From the NCBI GenBank assembly GCA_003550625.1, contig PUKU01000050.1:1-5709 (forward strand): DNA of 5,709 nucleotides. The letters are read 5' to 3'. Position 1 is the first letter of the stretch. Each line of letters opens with the position of its first letter. Below, in pieces: positions 5,101 to 5,709 of the stretch. Position numbers and translations under genes: made by a program. The notes beneath the pieces are model-generated. The model ran no database searches, was not told where the DNA came from, and worked only from the letters and a program-made list of their open reading frames with translations. The stretch comes from Candidatus Aenigmatarchaeota archaeon (GTDB taxonomy: Archaea > Aenigmatarchaeota > Aenigmatarchaeia > PWEA01).

Positions 5101-5709
5101 ATTCCCTGCAAGCACTTATGAGCCCGAGCCCATTCTCGCCCACGAGGACTTCCAGATGGCTATGTTCCATGCATTGAACCGTGAAGTGCTCGCAGAAGAA
5201 GTGCTTGTCACCAACGAACCGCAGATGTATTATTTCTCCGAAGCCTATGTCGTCGACCCGAGGGAAGGCACACCGTTCCGCAATGCACCGCTCCCCGAAG
5301 ACATGGTAGATGAGGAAAATGAAATCTATACCTGGGGAGAATGGGTAGGCGAAGGCCTCGGCCGCGATACCTACGGCTACATGCCTGACCTCGCGACGGA
5401 CATGTTCCTCAGCGCTCTTGAAGATAAGGTTGATGAAGGCTTCTATGAAGCAGACGACACCATCGAGTTGGATCTCCATGTCTTCGCCGGAAGCGAAGAA
5501 CAGCTCAACTTCGGTGAGTTCGTCAAAGAGTCCTTCGAGGATAATTTCTACTGCGAGGACAATGACATCGGCGTAGTAGTCAACGTCACCCCGACTGAAT
5601 TCCCTGACATCTACTACAACTACATGATGACGGGTGATTTCGACCTCGCTATCGGTGGAATTTCCGGTTCCACTCTCGACGCCGCTTCATTCCTCGATGT
5701 CTTCAGTGA
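2165..5709 (+). CDS. Large lipoprotein: Ig/OB-fold stalk fused to an OppA/DppA-type ABC solute-binding domain, C-terminus missing
   Basis: The frame is open from ATG 2165 to the right edge (1181 residues, no stop). A signal peptide ends in the lipobox LTAC, with Cys20 as lipid anchor. Domains in order: a Big_2 Ig domain (about 30-107, with the typical EVGQT start and ITGIAKGETTITAT end); two OB-fold-like modules (about 108-210 and 211-315); two Ig-like domains (about 318-401 and 403-502); a DUF5011-type domain (about 505-579, with VTAEDVIDGDLTD); and a family 5 solute-binding domain from about 673 onward. Marks of that last family are EWHIDIRDDLEW (750-761), TAEDF (776-780), HGPYYISYY (882-890) and MFHALNRE (1000-1007). 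Such proteins deliver oligopeptides or related solutes to an ABC importer at the outer face of the membrane; peptide specificity is not proven. Residues 585-672 precede the usual domain start and contain AERYL (607-611) and VP (619-620), which look like the normal C-terminal segment of OppA. Only eight lysines occur in 1181 residues. The permease and ATPase genes are not in the window. Confidence 0.9.
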   Translation, partial: MKKGLLALLTVSTLVLLTACGLFGDPDPESVSVDPNNVTIEVGQTETVEVAIDPEDAIQDVEWASADEDIATVDDGTITGIAKGETTITATSTEDEELSATVQVEVLTAAQSVQEVWDLEEDEDVHTSGVVTDITDHRTFFIEDDTRAIAVYDSEDEGIVDDLEIGDEVQIFGVRDAFAMDWWDSDYSFNQIGDPEVTVLDSDQELPDSVDIEDVDLEDESEMVEYQGHRIDQRGLLVDDIDEDDHGNIDVYLERADDGAEIQIRYDSRLADSDAAADALLDLKEGNMIDIFGMTLGWFDGPQLAYSSADTFVEPSEMAEISLPAYENNELDLRVTDNVPLSYELLPEQEVEVTSDDEDVVVVEFDEEEGAFFANAVGPGEATVTFDPVDADPVDLHVSVRSLEIIAPEELEVQYTEAVSIDWMVDESPALFPFQDITYEVEDEDIAKVEGVYDEDDEGNEVQLDVQIIGQELDAPATTEVTITSVADPSASATITVEVVEPEPTITVPEIIPVELGEEYDVLQDVTAEDVIDGDLTDDIVLVDDDDFDYNEEGDYEITVSVENSYENVTEATFTVSVQADAATFADGFYNFRFTSPEFQNRFFAHAERYLMETQYGGVPVMTDAGAVAYSDRLDLVPDEAIPLMNWGVAFAEMTEDDSNVIMDDGDPGEEGEYTLRQRLSGDPDTFHQWIYDDANSSDMITLFQDSLYYFTFDDFDDPTGFDLVPGMADGMPNPIDEEELDVGMTVAHEWHIDIRDDLEWYLHEDIEEDYSTDITAEDFIDTYKLALDEGWFRAVTGGGDFFDPGQRIVNAEEYYEGEVDWEDVGLWVEDDHTLGFEFEYQMDEWDVIYWLSSFVMTPIHIELYEEVEDSYGTSHDTIAAHGPYYISYYEPDSIIRFRENPNFHDPDRYSITGRDVRIIEDTEIAFEEFLDGTLDAATIPGARYEEFVDADFTHLLPGATTFRINFNALGTPEGQREEFPASTYEPEPILAHEDFQMAMFHALNREVLAEEVLVTNEPQMYYFSEAYVVDPREGTPFRNAPLPEDMVDEENEIYTWGEWVGEGLGRDTYGYMPDLATDMFLSALEDKVDEGFYEADDTIELDLHVFAGSEEQLNFGEFVKESFEDNFYCEDNDIGVVVNVTPTEFPDIYYNYMMTGDFDLAIGGISGSTLDAASFLDVFS

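Noticed and set aside
4721..5479. Open frame of 252 codons on the minus strand
   Set aside because: It is antisense to the binding domain and has no recognisable product; explained by codon bias of the sense gene.
5707..5709. TGA at the end of the window as the stop of the large gene
   Set aside because: It is out of frame. The frame reads TTC, AGT, then GA at the edge, so the gene continues past the window.

Overview
The window looks like a bacterial chromosome fragment from the low-GC Gram-positive side of the tree (Bacillota, or the Acholeplasma/Izemoplasma part of Mycoplasmatota). The evidence is AGGAG-type ribosome binding sites, TATAAT-type sigma-A promoters, two lipobox lipoproteins, and a substrate-binding protein whose sequence style recalls Mollicutes-related lipoproteins. 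Base composition by eye is near 50% GC, high for that group. UGA is not used as a sense codon in either long frame, where tryptophan is always TGG, so the standard bacterial code fits. The taxonomic placement is inference.

Layout. Positions 1-1118 (minus strand, C-terminus off the left edge) encode a lipoprotein that starts with TTG. It is made of at least four tandem degenerate bacterial Ig domains carrying an invariant LP-x4-G-x4-W motif. A 165-bp divergent intergenic region holds a promoter for each side. Positions 1284-1781 (plus) encode a small two-helix membrane protein of unknown function. Positions 1782-2164 hold no convincing gene. They carry two candidate plus-strand promoters, several inverted repeats and a strong 28-nt stem-loop in the leader of the next gene. 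From 2165 to the right edge (plus, C-terminus missing) runs one very large lipoprotein of at least 1181 residues. Its order is a Big_2 Ig domain, two OB-fold-like modules, two Ig-like domains, a DUF5011-type Ig domain, then a family 5 (OppA/DppA-type) ABC-transporter solute-binding domain.

How the parts relate. Both long genes encode exported, lipid-anchored, strongly acidic and lysine-poor surface proteins built from Ig-type domains. The solute-binding protein probably captures peptides or a similar solute for an ABC importer whose permease and ATPase genes would lie outside the window. The small membrane protein sits between them, apparently with its own promoter, and nothing ties it functionally to either neighbour.

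The most interesting observation is that a segment at residues about 590-660 of the big protein, before the start of the OppA-like fold, resembles the segment that normally lies near the C-terminus of OppA/DppA. This raises the possibility of a circular permutation or partial duplication of the binding domain, carried on an unusually long Ig/OB stalk. No mobile element, CRISPR array, tRNA or rRNA was seen.
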